NCBI GenBank assembly: GCA_963750395.1
Contig: CAVVQM010000007.1
Location: 372,001-436,000, forward strand
Reading direction: 5' to 3'
Source of the DNA: JADJPO01 sp963750395
Lineage (GTDB): Bacteria > Actinomycetota > Actinomycetes > Actinomycetales > Kineosporiaceae
DNA length: 64,000 bases
Translations under genes and position numbers: made by a program
Part shown: positions 1 through 10,474 of the stretch, one piece after another
How positions within the stretch are numbered: position 1 is the stretch's first letter
How the letters are laid out: the number at the start of each line of letters is the position of its first letter
Notes under the pieces: model-generated
What the model saw: only the letters and a program-made list of their open reading frames with translations
What the model was told of the DNA's origin: nothing
Database searches by the model: none

Positions 1-2
1 TC

Positions 3-275
3 TGGAATCTGGCGGTGTGCGGGGTCCTGCTGTGGGCGGACCGGCGGTGGCGGATGGGCCACGGACGTGTGTTCGCCCTGTACGTCCTGCTCTACACCGT
101 CGGGCGGTTCTGGATCGAGATGCTGCGGATCGACCCCGCGGAACTCGTGTTCGGGGTCCGGGTCAACGTCTGGACGTCCTTGCTGGTCGGGCTGGGTGCC
201 CTGGCCTACCTGATCATCAGTTCGAGGCTGCGCCCCGGCAGGGAGGCCGTGGTCGAGAGAGCGGTCAACCGTTAG
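3..275 (+). CDS. lgt: Prolipoprotein diacylglyceryl transferase, C-terminal part (5' end outside window)
   Basis: This is the last ~90 residues of Lgt, the membrane enzyme that moves diacylglycerol from phosphatidylglycerol onto the lipobox cysteine of prolipoproteins. The frame is open from the first bases of the window. It shows the family's C-terminal pattern: a helix containing YVLLYTVGRFWIEMLR, which carries the conserved GRFxxE...R motif, and then a last membrane segment (TSLLVGLGALAYLII) followed by a basic tail. It precedes gltB, the usual order in actinobacteria. The substrate-binding N-terminal half lies outside the window. Lipoproteins that Lgt would modify occur downstream (9149 and 25199 genes). 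Confidence 0.88.
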   Translation, partial: WNLAVCGVLLWADRRWRMGHGRVFALYVLLYTVGRFWIEMLRIDPAELVFGVRVNVWTSLLVGLGALAYLIISSRLRPGREAVVERAVNR

Positions 276-430
276 AGTGTCTACACACTCCTTCGGGCCA
301 TAGACGTCCCCTGCCGGTGCGGCACCATGAGTGCCTCTCTGGGTTCCTGCCGCATTACGGCAAGCTCCAGCTGCATCGACGCGGCATCCACGAACCGTGC
401 CGATGCCACATCGATGCCCCGTTTCGCCGT

Positions 431-469
431 CCTGTTTCGATGACCTGTTTCGATGACCTGTATCGACGA
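431..469 (+). repeat. Three tandem 13-bp repeats upstream of gltB
   Basis: Two exact copies of CCTGTTTCGATGA (431-443 and 444-456) are followed by a third with two changes (457-469). They end next to the gltB ribosome-binding site (GAGGTGAGG, 471-479). The repeats lie in the 5' leader or promoter region of glutamate synthase, so they could be regulator half-sites or simple slippage repeats. Nothing in the sequence decides between these. Confidence 0.7.
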
Positions 470-484
470 CGAGGTGAGGTGCCC

Positions 485-3400
485 ATGCCGTCGACCTTCC
501 GCCGGTTCTCCGCACGTCCGACGCCGGAGCTGGAGACCGGGCTCTACCACGAGAAGCAGGAGCACGACGCGTGCGGTGTCGCCTTCGTGGCCACGATGCG
601 CGGCGAACCCGGCCACGACATCGTCGAGCACGCCCTCACCGCGCTGCGCAACCTGGACCACCGCGGGGCCGTCGGCGCCGAGGTCGACACGGGTGACGGA
701 GCCGGCATCCTGACCCAGATCCCGCACGGGTTCCTCCGCGAGGTCGTCGACTTCGAGCTGCCCTCCCCGGGTGCCTACGCGGTCGGCACGGCCTTCCTGC
801 CCGCGGACGGCGAGACCTGCGACAAGGCGGTCGCCACGATCGAGCAGATCGCGACCGACGAGGGCCTCGTCGTGCTCGGTTGGCGGGACGTGCCCGTCAC
901 CGGCGGCATGGTGGGTCCGACCGCGGGATCCTGTCAGCCCCGGTTCCGCCAGGTCTTCGTCGCCTCCGCCCGGGGGCGGGTCGTCGGCATGGCCCTCGAG
1001 CGGATGGCGTTCTGCCTGCGCAAGCGCGCCGAGCAGGAGGCGGAGGTCTACTTCCCGTCGCTGTCGGCGCGAACGATGGTCTACAAGGGCATGCTGACCA
1101 CCGGCCAGCTCGAGCCGTTCTTCCCCGATCTGTCCGACCGCCGCTTCACCACCGAGCTGGCGATCGTCCACTCGCGGTTCTCCACGAACACCTTCCCGTC
1201 CTGGCCGCTGTCGCACCCGTTCCGCATGATCGCGCACAACGGTGAGATCAACACGGTTCAGGGCAACCGGAACTGGATGCAGGCCCGCGAGAGCATGCTG
1301 GCCAGCGAGGTGATCCCGGGCGACCTGCAGCGGCTGTTCCCGATCTGCACCCCGGACGCCAGCGACTCGGCGACGTTCGACGAGGTCCTGGAGCTGCTGC
1401 ACCTGGGCGGTCGGTCCTTGCCGCACTCGGTGCTGATGATGATCCCGGAGGCGTGGCAGAACCACGCCGAGATGGATCCGGCGCGGCGGGCCTTCTACGA
1501 GTTCCACTCGATGTTCATGGAGCCGTGGGACGGCCCGGCCTGTGTCGCGTTCACCGACGGGACCCTGATCGGCGCCGTCCTGGACCGCAACGGCCTGCGC
1601 CCGGCGCGCTACTGGATCAGCGACGACGGGTTGGTCGTGCTGGCCAGCGAGGTCGGCGTGCTCGACCTGGATCCCGCGCGGGTGGTGCGCAAGGGCCGGC
1701 TCCAGCCCGGCCGGATGTTCCTCGTGGACACCGAGCACGGCCGGATCGTCGACGACGAGGAGATCAAGGGCGAGCTGGCCGGTCAGCACCCCTACGACGA
1801 GTGGCTGCACGCGGGCCGGATCTTCCTGTCCGACCTGCCCGAGCGTGAGCATGTGCTGCACACCCCGTCCTCGGTCACCCGGCGCCAGCAGGCCTTCGGA
1901 TACACCGAGGAGGAACTGCGCATCCTGCTCTCGCCGATGGCGCGCACCGCCGCCGAGCCGATCGGGTCGATGGGGACGGACTCGCCGATCGCCGTGCTGT
2001 CCCGACGGCCCCGGCTGCTCTTCGACTACTTCACCCAGCTGTTCGCCCAGGTCACCAACCCACCGTTGGACGCCATCCGTGAGGAACTCGTCACGGCCCT
2101 GAGCACCAGCATCGGGCCGGAGCGCAACGTTCTGGCCGCCTCACCGCTGCACTGCCGCCAGCTGGTGCTCGAGTTCCCCGTGATCAACAACGACGACCTG
2201 GCGAAGATCGTCCACATCAACGCGGACGGCGACCTGCCGGGCTACGCGACGATGACCATCAAGGGCCTCTACCCGGTCGCCCAGGGTGGGCAGGGGCTGA
2301 GCCGACGCCTCGAGGAGATCTTCGCCGAGGTGAGCGCGGCGATCGCGGACGGCGTCCGGTTCATCGTGCTGTCCGATCGGGACGGCACGGCCGACCTGGC
2401 CCCCATCCCGTCGTTGTTGCTGACGGCGGCCGTCCACCACCACCTGATCCGGGAGAAGACCCGCACCCATGTCGGGCTGCTGGTGGAGGCCGGTGACGTG
2501 CGCGAGGTCCATCACGTGGCCCTGCTGATCGGTTACGGCGCCGCCGCGATCAACCCGTACCTGGCGATGGAGTCCGTCGAGCAGATGGTCCGCGCCGGCG
2601 TGATCACCGACGTCAGCGCCGAGCAGGCGGTGCAGAACCTGATCAAGGCGCTCGGCAAGGGCGTGCTCAAGGTGATGAGCAAGATGGGCATCTCGACGGT
2701 GTCCTCCTACGCCGGTGCCCAGGTCTTCGAGGCGATCGGTCTCGGCCAGCGAGCTCATCGACCGGCTACTTCGCCGGTACCACCTCGCAGCTCGGCGGTG
2801 TCGATCTGGCCGAGGTGGCGCGAGGAGGTCGCCCTCCGGCATGCCAAGGCCTACCCGGCCGACGGCATCCGCAGCCCCCACCGTCGTCTCGAGGTGGGCG
2901 GGGAGTACCAGTGGCGCCGCGAGGGCGAGCCGCACCTGTTCGACCCCGAGACCGTCTTCCGGCTCCAGCACGCGACCCGCAGCCGCCGCTTCGACATCTT
3001 CCGCGAGTACACCGAGCGGGTGGACGACCAGGCACGCCGGTTGATGACCCTGCGCGGCATGTTCCGCTTCCGCGACACCGTCAACCGGCCCATCCCTCTC
3101 GACGAGGTCGAGCCGGTCGAGTCGATCATGCGGCGGTTCTCCACCGGGGCGATGTCCTACGGGTCGATCTCCCTCGAGGCGCACCAGACGCTGGCGATCG
3201 CCATGAACGCGATCGGTGCGAAGTCGAACACCGGGGAGGGCGGCGAGGACGTCGACCGGCTGCTCGACCCGAGCCGGCGCAGCGCGATCAAACAGGTGGC
3301 ATCCGGCCGGTTCGGGGTCACCAGCATGTACCTGACCCACGCCGACGATCTGCAGATCAAGATGGCTCAGGGGGCCAAGCCGGGCGAGGGCGGCCAGCTG

Positions 3401-5064
3401 CCCGGCCCCAAGGTGTACCCGTGGGTGGCCCGCACCCGGCACTCGACGCCGGGCGTCGGGCTGATCTCTCCGCCGCCGCATCACGACATCTACTCCATCG
3501 AGGATCTGGCCCAGCTGATCCACGACCTGAAGAACGCCAATCCGGCGGCGAGGGTCCACGTCAAGCTGGTCGCCGAGGTCGGGGTGGGCACGGTCGCCGC
3601 CGGCGTGAGCAAGGCCCACGCGGACGTCGTCCTGATCTCCGGTCACGACGGCGGCACCGGCGCGAGCCCCCTCACCTCGCTCAAGCACGCCGGCGCGCCC
3701 TGGGAACTCGGTCTGGCCGAGACCCAGCACACCCTGGTCATGAACGGTCTGCGCGACCGGATCGTGGTGCAGACCGACGGCCAGCTCAAGACGGGCCGCG
3801 ACGTGGTCGATCGCCGCGCTGCTCGGTGCCGAGGAGTACGGGTTCGCGACCGCCCCGCTGGTCGTCGCGGGCTGCATCATGATGCGCGTCTGCCACCTCG
3901 ACACCTGCCCCGTCGGGGTCGCCACCCAGAACCCGGAGCTACGCGCGCGGTTCAGCGGCAAGCCCGAGTTCGTGCAGACCTTCTTCGAGTACATCGCCAC
4001 GGAGGTCCGCGAATACCTGGCCGGCCTCGGTCTGCGCACCCTCGACGAGGCGATCGGACGCAGCGATCTGCTGGATGCGGCCGAGGCCGTCGAGCACTGG
4101 AAGGCCACGGGCTCGACCTGCTCGCCGGTGCTGGCGCAGGTGCGAGCCGCCCGAGGGGTCGGCCACAGCAGCGCCGCCAGGTCACCGCGCAGGACCACGG
4201 TCTGGTCAAGGCGCTCGACCACACCCTGATCGATGCCGCACAGGACGCGCTGGAACGTGCGCGAGCAGGTCCGGATCGACATGCCGGTGCGCAACGTGAA
4301 CCGTACGGTCGGCACCATGCTCGGCCACGAGCTGACCAAGCGGTGGGGCGCCGACGGGCTGCCCGACGGCACCATGGACATCACGCTGACGCGGGTCGGC
4401 GGGTCAGTCGTTCGGGGCCTTCGCCCCGCGCGGGATGACCCTACGGCTCTTCGGTGACGCCAACGACTATCTGGGCAAGGGCCTGTCCGGTGCCCGGATC
4501 GTGGTGCGCCCGGATCGCGCCGCCCTGTTCGCGGCGGAGCAGAACATCATCGCGGGCAACGTGATCGCCTACGGCGCCACGGCGGGCGAGCTGTTCATCC
4601 GCGGCCAGGTCGGTGAGCGGTTCTGCGTGCGCAACTCCGGCGCCCGCGCGGTCGTCGAGGGTGTGGGCGACCACGGTTGCGAATACATGACCGGTGGCCG
4701 GGTGGTGATCCTGGGCCGGACCGGCCGCAACTTCGCGGCCGGCATGTCCGGAGGGGTCGCCTACGTGCTGGACCTGCGTGCGGAACGGGTGAACCCGGAA
4801 CTCGTGGATCTGCAACAGATGACCTCCGAGGCGGAGGACGCCGCCGAGCTCCACGACCTGGTGCGCCGTCACCACGAGGAGACCGAGTCGCCCGTCGCCC
4901 GGCGGTTGCTGGAGGAGTGGGGCACGGCCCTGGCCAGGTTCACCCGGGTCATGCCGCGCGATTACGCGCGGGTGGTGCGTGTGCGCAGGCAGGCGGAGGA
5001 CGAAGGGCTCGACCTGGACGGCGATGTCGTCTGGTCCCGGATCATGGAGGCGTCCCGTGGCTGA
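485..5064 (+). CDS. gltB: Glutamate synthase (NADPH) large subunit, frame interrupted by eight single-base insertions
   Basis: GltB makes glutamate from glutamine and 2-oxoglutarate, working with GltD. The ATG at 485 follows a good ribosome-binding site (GAGGTGAGG). The short propeptide ends before Cys30 (EHDACGV), the expected N-terminal nucleophile of the class II glutaminase domain. Next come the central domain, the FMN/3Fe-4S synthase domain (AKPGEGGQLPG, SGHDGGTGASP, CHLDTCPVGVATQNP) and the GXGXG beta-helix domain (ends FGDANDYLGKGLSGARIVV). The total of ~1,525 residues fits the family. Similarity jumps frame at about 2747, 2766, 2824, 3809, 4143, 4165, 4262 and 4392, each explained by one extra base. 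For example, skipping C4392 restores the conserved TGSAGQSFGAF. A compensating -1/+1 pair may sit near 4112/4121. As written only the first ~750 residues could be translated. The stop overlaps the start of gltD. Confidence 0.9.
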
Positions 5065-6543
5065 CCCGAGGGGATTCCTGACCGACCGTGAGCGGGAGTT
5101 GCCGGCGCGCCGTCCGATCCCGCTGCGACTCCGGACTGGCGCGAGGTCTACGAGGAGGACGGCCCACAGCTCGAGGCGATGGTGAAGCGACAGGCCGGGC
5201 GCTGCATGGACTGTGGCATCCCCTTCTGCCACAACGGCTGCCCGCTGGGCAACCTGATCCCGGAGTGGAACGACCTGACCTGGCGCGGGGACTGGAAGGA
5301 CGCCATCGAGCGACTGCACGCCACGAACAACTTCCCCGAGTTCACCGGGCGTCTGTGCCCGGCGCCGTGCGAGACGGCCTGCGTGCTGGGCATCAACCAG
5401 CCCGCGGTGACCATCAAGCAGGTCGAGGTGTCGATCATCGACATGGCGTTCGCCAAGGAATGGGTGACCCCCAAGCCGCCGGATCGCCTGTCCGGCAAGA
5501 CCGTTGCCGTGGTCGGCTCCGGCCCGGCCGGTCTGGCGACAGCGCAGCAGTTGACCCGCGCGGGCCACACGGTGGCCGTCTACGAGCGCGCCGAGCGGAT
5601 CGGCGGGCTGCTGCGCTACGGCATCCCCGAGTTCAAGATGGAGAAGCGCCACCTCGACCGCCGGGTGGCGCAGATGGAGGCCGAGGGCACCCGGATGCGC
5701 CCGGGGGTCGACGTCGGTTCGGACATCACCGCCAAGGCCCTTCGGGATCGCTACGACGCGGTGGTGCTGGCGATCGGCGCGACCGACTGGCGGGACCTGC
5801 CGGTGGCCGGCCGGGAACTCGACGGCGTCATGCAGGCGATGGAGTACCTGCCACCGGCCAACCGCGCCGCCCTGGCCGAACCGCAGTTGCCCGACGCACC
5901 CCTGGTCAGCGCCGAGGGCCTGGACGTGGTGATCATCGGTGGCGGTGACACCGGCGCCGACTGTCTCGGCACCTCGCTGCGGCAGGGTGCCCGCTCGGTC
6001 ACCCAGCTGGAGATCATGCCGCACCCGCCCGAGGACCGGCCCGCCGGTCAGCCCTGGCCGACGTACCCGATGATCTACCGCGTGGCCAGTGCGCACGAGG
6101 AGGGCGGCGAGCGCGTCTACTCGGTCCAGACCCAGGCCTTCCTGGGTGACGAGGCGGGCCGCGTCCGGGCTCTGAGCCTGGTCGAGGTCGAGTTCGCGGA
6201 CGGCGCGTTCCGTCCGGTCGAGGGCACTGAGCGCGAGATCCCCACGCAACTGGTCCTGCTCGCGATGGGCTTCGTCGGACCGCAACGTACCGGGCTGGTG
6301 CAACAGCTCATCGACGAGTCCGCACTCGCACTGGACCCGCGGGGGAACATCGCCCGCGACGAGCACTACGCGACGTCGGTGCCCGGGGTGTTCGTGGCCG
6401 GGGATGCCGGGCGCGGCCAGTCCCTGATCGTCTGGGCGATCGCCGAGGGCCGCTCGTGCGCCGCGGCCGTCGACTCCTGGCTCACGGGTGACACGGTCCT
6501 GCCCTCGCCGATCCCGCCCACGGCGCGGCCGCTCGTGGTCTGA
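5057..6543 (+). CDS. gltD: Glutamate synthase small subunit (one-base deletion near 5132)
   Basis: GltD is the FAD/4Fe-4S subunit that passes NADPH electrons to GltB. The GTG at 5057 overlaps the gltB stop, which implies translational coupling. The N-terminal cysteine cluster (CMDCGIPFCHNGCPLGN, then CPAPCETAC) is intact. Two dinucleotide-binding motifs follow: VVGSGPAGLATAQQL for FAD and IIGGGDTGADC for NADPH. The C-terminal GDAGRGQSLIVWAI closes the FAD site. The first ~25 codons lie in another frame from the rest. At 5129-5136 the sequence reads CTCCGGAC where the family requires one more G (LRLRDWREVYE), so a single G has probably been lost from a G run. The remaining 454 residues are uninterrupted. 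Confidence 0.92.
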
Positions 6544-6582
6544 GCCGGCGATCGCTCGTCGAGGTTGCCATGAGTCGGTCGA

Positions 6583-6604
6583 GCCGGTGCGGTTCTGCAC
6601 CGGC
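6583..6604 (+). terminator. Hairpin after gltD
   Basis: GCCGGTGC (6583-6590) and GCACCGGC (6597-6604) form a perfect 8-bp stem with a six-base loop, 40 bases after the gltD stop. There is no T tract, so as a terminator it would be of the actinobacterial tail-less type. It also lies just upstream of a possible -10 box for pyk (TACGGT, 6612-6617). Confidence 0.45.
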
Positions 6605-6658
6605 CAGACGCTACGGTTTCGGTGACCGACGTTCGACCCGACCTCGAGGAGGCGCCAC

Positions 6659-8130
6659 GTGCGTCGCGCGAAGATCGTTTGCACGCTGGGTCCCGCTGTC
6701 TCTGGGCGTATCGAGGAACTCGTGCGTGCAGGGATGGATGTCGCCCGGCTGAACTTCAGCCACGGGAGCTATGAGGAGCATCAGAAGCGCTACAACGAGG
6801 TGCGAGCGGCCTCGGACGCGGCCGGCAGGGCGGTCGGCGTGCTCGTCGATCTGCAGGGGCCGAAGATCCGACTGGGCGTCTTCCCCGACGGACCCGGTGG
6901 CGCTCGAGGACGGGGCACGGTTCACGATCACCATCGAGGATGTGCCGGGCGACGCCGCAGCGCGCATCCACGACGTACAAGGGTCTGGTCGGCGACTGCG
7001 CCCGCGGAGACACGATCCTGATCGACGACGGAAAGGTGGCGCTGACCGTCGTAGACGTCACCGACACCGACGTGATCACCGAGGTGCAGGTCGGGGGTCC
7101 GGTGTCGAACCACAAGGGCCTCAACCTGCCCGGGGTGGCGGTCGGCGTGCCGGCGATGTCGGAGAAGGACAGTGAGGACCTGCGCTTCGCGATGCGGGTC
7201 GGCGCCGACATGATCGCGCTGTCCTTCGTGCGCTCGGCCGCGGATGTGCAGGACGTGCACCGCATCATGGACGAGTTCGGTCGCCGGGTTCCGGTGATCG
7301 CCAAGATCGAGAAGCCGCAGGCGGTGGACAACCTCGAGGAGATCGTCCAGGCGTTCGACGGCATCATGGTCGCGCGCGGCGACCTCGGCGTGGAACTGCC
7401 GCTGGAGCAGGTTCCGATCGTGCAGAAGCGCGCCGTCGAGATGGCCCGCCGGGCCGCCAAACCGGTCATCGTCGCCACCCAGGTGCTCGACTCCATGATC
7501 ACCCTTCCGCGTCCCACCCGGGCCGAGGCGTCCGACTGCGCGAACGCCGTCCTGGACGGTGCCGACGCGATCATGCTCAGCGGTGAGACCAGCGTCGGGA
7601 AGTACCCCCTCGAGGCCGTGCGCACCATGGCGAGGATCATCGAGACCACCGAGGACCAGGCGCTGGAGCGGATCCCGGCCCTCGGGACCCGTCCGAGCAC
7701 CAAGGGCGGGGCCATCACCTTCGCGGCCGCGGCCGTCGGTGACCTGCTCGACGTCAAGTACCTGGTCGCCTTCACCACCAGCGGCGACTCGGCGCGGCGG
7801 ATGTCGCGGCTTCGCTCGAGGATCCCCCTGCTCGCGTTCACCCCGGACCCGGCGGTGCGTTCCCAGCTCGCCCTCGCCTGGGGGGTGGAGACGTTCCTGA
7901 CCGCGTCCGTGGAGCACACCGACGACATGGTCGTCCAGGTCGACGAGCTGCTGCTGGAGACCGGCCACTGTCAGGTCGGTGACCCGGTGGTGATCGTCGC
8001 CGGGTCGCCGCCCGGGATCCCGGGCTCGTTGAACGCGATGCGCGTGCACCTGATGGGTGATGCCGCGCGCGGTGGCCCGCTGGCGGGCTACAGGTCGGAC
8101 GCCATCGACGCCGACCCCGACGAGGTCTGA
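6659..8130 (+). CDS. pyk: Pyruvate kinase (two one-base insertions in the N-terminal third)
   Basis: Pyruvate kinase converts phosphoenolpyruvate and ADP to pyruvate and ATP. The GTG at 6659 follows a strong ribosome-binding site (GAGGAGG, 6645-6651). The N-terminal motif RRAKIVCTLGPA, the metal and phosphoenolpyruvate site GIMVARGDLGVELP, and ADAIMLSGETSVGKYP are all present, and the length (~490 aa) is normal. The frame changes at about 6893-6895 (extra C in the B-domain segment GPVALEDGARFTI) and again at 6957-6960 (before STTYKGL). Each is a +1 change, after which the protein runs cleanly to 8130. The breaks fall in the lid (B) domain. The enzyme cannot be made from the sequence as written, which is surprising for a central glycolytic gene with no second copy in view. 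Confidence 0.9.
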
Positions 8131-8198
8131 CCGATCGGGACGAGGCCTGACCGACCGGGCGGTGCGCACAGTGGCGCGCCCGCCCAGGTCGACGACGG

Positions 8199-8283
8199 TG
8201 GTGCCGGGTGCGGGACTCGAACCCGCATGCCTTTCAGCGGCGCATTTTGAGTGCGCTGTGTCTGCCGATTCCACCAACCCGGC
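8199..8283 (-). tRNA. tRNA-Leu (anticodon CAA)
   Basis: The minus strand folds into a class II tRNA. The acceptor stem GCCGGGT pairs perfectly with ACCCGGC. The anticodon stem is GCGCA/TGCGC around the loop CTCAAAA, which gives anticodon CAA (reads UUG). A short variable arm follows, then the T arm GCGGG-TTCGAGT-CCCGC. The CCA end is encoded (8199-8201). The 85-nt length is normal for tRNA-Leu. It lies between pyk and the response regulator and points the opposite way. Confidence 0.95.
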
Positions 8284-8352
8284 TCGGCACGGATGCTACC
8301 GCTGCACCCGGCCCTCGTGACCATCAACTCCCGCTCGATCGCGTCGAGTCAC

Positions 8353-8358
8353 TAGGCT
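8353..8358 (+). promoter_or_regulatory. -10 box for a leaderless response-regulator mRNA
   Basis: TAGGCT ends exactly six bases before the GTG start at 8365. Transcription would therefore begin at the start codon itself. There is no ribosome-binding site upstream of this GTG. Confidence 0.6.
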
Positions 8359-8364
8359 GGCCCC

Positions 8365-9070
8365 GTGACATCCGAAGAGAACTCCATCAATGGCGATGAG
8401 TCGCACACCGAGCGCGAGAGCGAATCCGACGTCCCCGCCCAGGCGCGTCGTGTCGTCGTCGCCGAGGACGAGGCCCTGATCCGACTGGACATCGTCGAGA
8501 TCCTGCGCGAGGCGGGCTACGACGTGGTCGGCGAGGTCGGCGACGGCGAGGAGGCCGTGCGGATGGCCACCGAACTCACGCCGGACCTCGTGGTGATGGA
8601 CGTCAAGATGCCGGTGCTGGACGGGATCACGGCCGCCGAGCGGATCGTCGAGTGCCCGGCTGGCCCCCGTCGTCCTCCTCACTGCCTTCTCCCAGCAGGA
8701 ACTGGTCGAGCGGGCGCGCGATGCCGGCGCCATGGCCTACGTGGTGAAGCCGTTCAGCTCGGCGGACCTGTTGCCGGCACTCGAGATCGCGCTGAGTCGC
8801 CATGCTGAGATCCGGGCGCTCGAATCCGAGGTCGCCGACATGGCCGAGCGCTTCGAGACCCGCAAGCTCGTCGACCGTGCCAAGGGCATGCTGCAGAGCA
8901 AGTTCGGCATGAGCGAGCCCGAGGCCTTCCGATGGATCCAGAAGACCTCGATGGACAAGCGCCTGACCATGCGTGAGGTGGCCGGGGCGATCCTGAACAC
9001 GACCTCTCCGGCGGAGGGGTCGGCCGCGCTGCGGCAGGGGCCGGGCAAGCCGGGTCCGTCCTCCGTCTGA
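8365..9070 (+). CDS. pdtaR: ANTAR-domain response regulator, PdtaR-like (one-base insertion near 8656)
   Basis: This is a two-component response regulator that acts on RNA. An N-terminal receiver domain has the acidic pair (VVAEDEALIRLD), the phospho-acceptor region (DLVVMDVKMPVLDGI) and the conserved Lys (YVVKPFSS). A C-terminal ANTAR helix bundle (RKLVDRAKGMLQSKFGMSEPEAFRWIQKTSM) binds paired RNA hairpins and causes antitermination in characterised homologues. M. tuberculosis pdtaR sits in the same pyk-polA interval. The frame shifts +1 at 8655-8657 inside a CCC run, between GITAAERIVE and LAPVVLLTAFSQ. The full-length product would be ~234 aa. The cognate histidine kinase is not in the window. 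Confidence 0.9.
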
Positions 9071-9148
9071 GGCGAGTTTGGTCCGCGGCGCCTGTGACGA
9101 TATGTTCACAAGTCGTTGCTTTCAGTGATCAAAGTCCAGGGAGTCTGC

Positions 9149-10414
9149 ATGCGGCGGTCCGGTCGGACCATGGTGATGCTCGTCGTCGCGGGCGCGCTCG
9201 TCCTGTCCGCGTGCACCGATGGCGGTGACGGCGGCGATGGCGGTACCGGCGGGCGCACCGTGGTCGTGTCCAGCGATCTGCCGTTGCGCGGAACCGCCGC
9301 AGAGACCTCGCAGTCGACCAACAGGATGCTGCAGGTGTACCTGGACCGAGTCGGCCGGCGGGCGGGCAGCCACTCCGTCCAGTTCGCCACCTACGACGAC
9401 TCGGCCTCCGAGGACGGGTCCTGGGACGAGGCGACCTGTTCGGCGAACGCGGAGAAGCACGCCGCCAACGCCGCGGAGATCGCGGTGGTGGGCACCTACA
9501 ACTCCGAGTGCACCAAGGTCATGCTGCCGATCCTGGAGCGTGCGCAGGGTGGCTCGATGGTGATGGTGTCGCATGCGAACACCAACCCGGGACTCACCAA
9601 GGCCTGGGCCGAGGGCGAACCCGAGGTCCACTACCCCTCCGGGGAGCGGAACTTCGCCAGGGTGATCGCCACCGATGACGCCCAGGGCACCGCGGCCGCA
9701 CGGTTCGCCTCCGAGCGGCTCAGCGTTCGCCGGGTGATGATCCTCAACGACGGTCAGACCTACGGTGAGGGCGTCGCGGCCTCCTTCAAGAAGGAGGCCG
9801 CGCGCCTCGGGCTCGAGGTGGTCGCGGAGGAGGTCTGGGACGGGGAGCAGAAGAGCTACACCTCGCAGTTCGCGGCGGCCAAGGAGCAGGCGCCCGAACT
9901 GGTCTACCTCGCGGGGATCTTCGGCAACAACGGTGCGCAGTTGATCAAGGACAAGGTCGCCGTGCTCGGCAACAATCAGGGCGTCAAGCTGATGGGACCC
10001 GATGGGTTCGCCGGGTATGCCGACCTGCAGGCCCTGGCGCAGGGCGAGGGCATGTATCTCACCTTCGCCGGCCTGTCGGCAGATCAACTGGTCAACGCCG
10101 GGGGGCAGACCCGGGACCTGCTCGACGCCTACGCCGAGGAGTACCCCGACGCGGCGATCACCAGCTACTCGCTCTACGGGGTCGCGGCCCTGCAGGTGAT
10201 CCTCGCCGCGGTCGCGTCCTCCGACGGCACCCGGGAGGGCGTGCGGAAGGCCATCTTCAGTGGGGAGGGCATCACGATCCCCGCCGAGGACTCGGCGATC
10301 GGCCGGGAGATCCGGATCGACCCGGAGACCGGGGACGTGCTCACCCAGGACGTCTCGGTGCTGCAGCTGACCCAGGGCCAGGAGGTTCTGGTCCAGGTCG
10401 CGACCATGTCCTGA
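9149..10414 (+). CDS. Branched-chain amino acid-type ABC transporter substrate-binding lipoprotein (orphan)
   Basis: This is an extracytoplasmic periplasmic-binding-fold (type I, LivJ/Leu-Ile-Val) solute receptor. The ATG at 9149 follows AGGGAG. The signal peptide ends in a lipobox (VLSAC, Cys21), then a Gly/Asp-rich linker, then the two-lobe domain with family features (VSSDLPLRG near the start, AEIAVVGTYNSEC, ARVIATDDAQG, RRVMILNDGQTYGEG, GPDGFAGYADL). The length of 421 aa fits. No permease or ATPase genes adjoin it, so it either serves a transporter encoded elsewhere or acts as a sensor. The ligand cannot be deduced. An alternative upstream start at 9116 would place residues before the signal peptide and is unlikely. 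Confidence 0.8.
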   Translation: MRRSGRTMVMLVVAGALVLSACTDGGDGGDGGTGGRTVVVSSDLPLRGTAAETSQSTNRMLQVYLDRVGRRAGSHSVQFATYDDSASEDGSWDEATCSANAEKHAANAAEIAVVGTYNSECTKVMLPILERAQGGSMVMVSHANTNPGLTKAWAEGEPEVHYPSGERNFARVIATDDAQGTAAARFASERLSVRRVMILNDGQTYGEGVAASFKKEAARLGLEVVAEEVWDGEQKSYTSQFAAAKEQAPELVYLAGIFGNNGAQLIKDKVAVLGNNQGVKLMGPDGFAGYADLQALAQGEGMYLTFAGLSADQLVNAGGQTRDLLDAYAEEYPDAAITSYSLYGVAALQVILAAVASSDGTREGVRKAIFSGEGITIPAEDSAIGREIRIDPETGDVLTQDVSVLQLTQGQEVLVQVATMS

Positions 10415-10474
10415 ACCGGGCTCGTCTGCGTCCTCGGCGTCGGCCTCGATCAGGCGGTCAGGCGGGTCACGCGA

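Noticed and set aside
281..4438. Very long open frames on both strands over lgt/gltB and opposite many genes (for example antisense frames of 500-870 codons)
   Set aside because: At ~70% G+C stop codons are rare in all frames. These frames show no family similarity, are rich in Arg, Pro, Ala and Gly, and mirror real genes.
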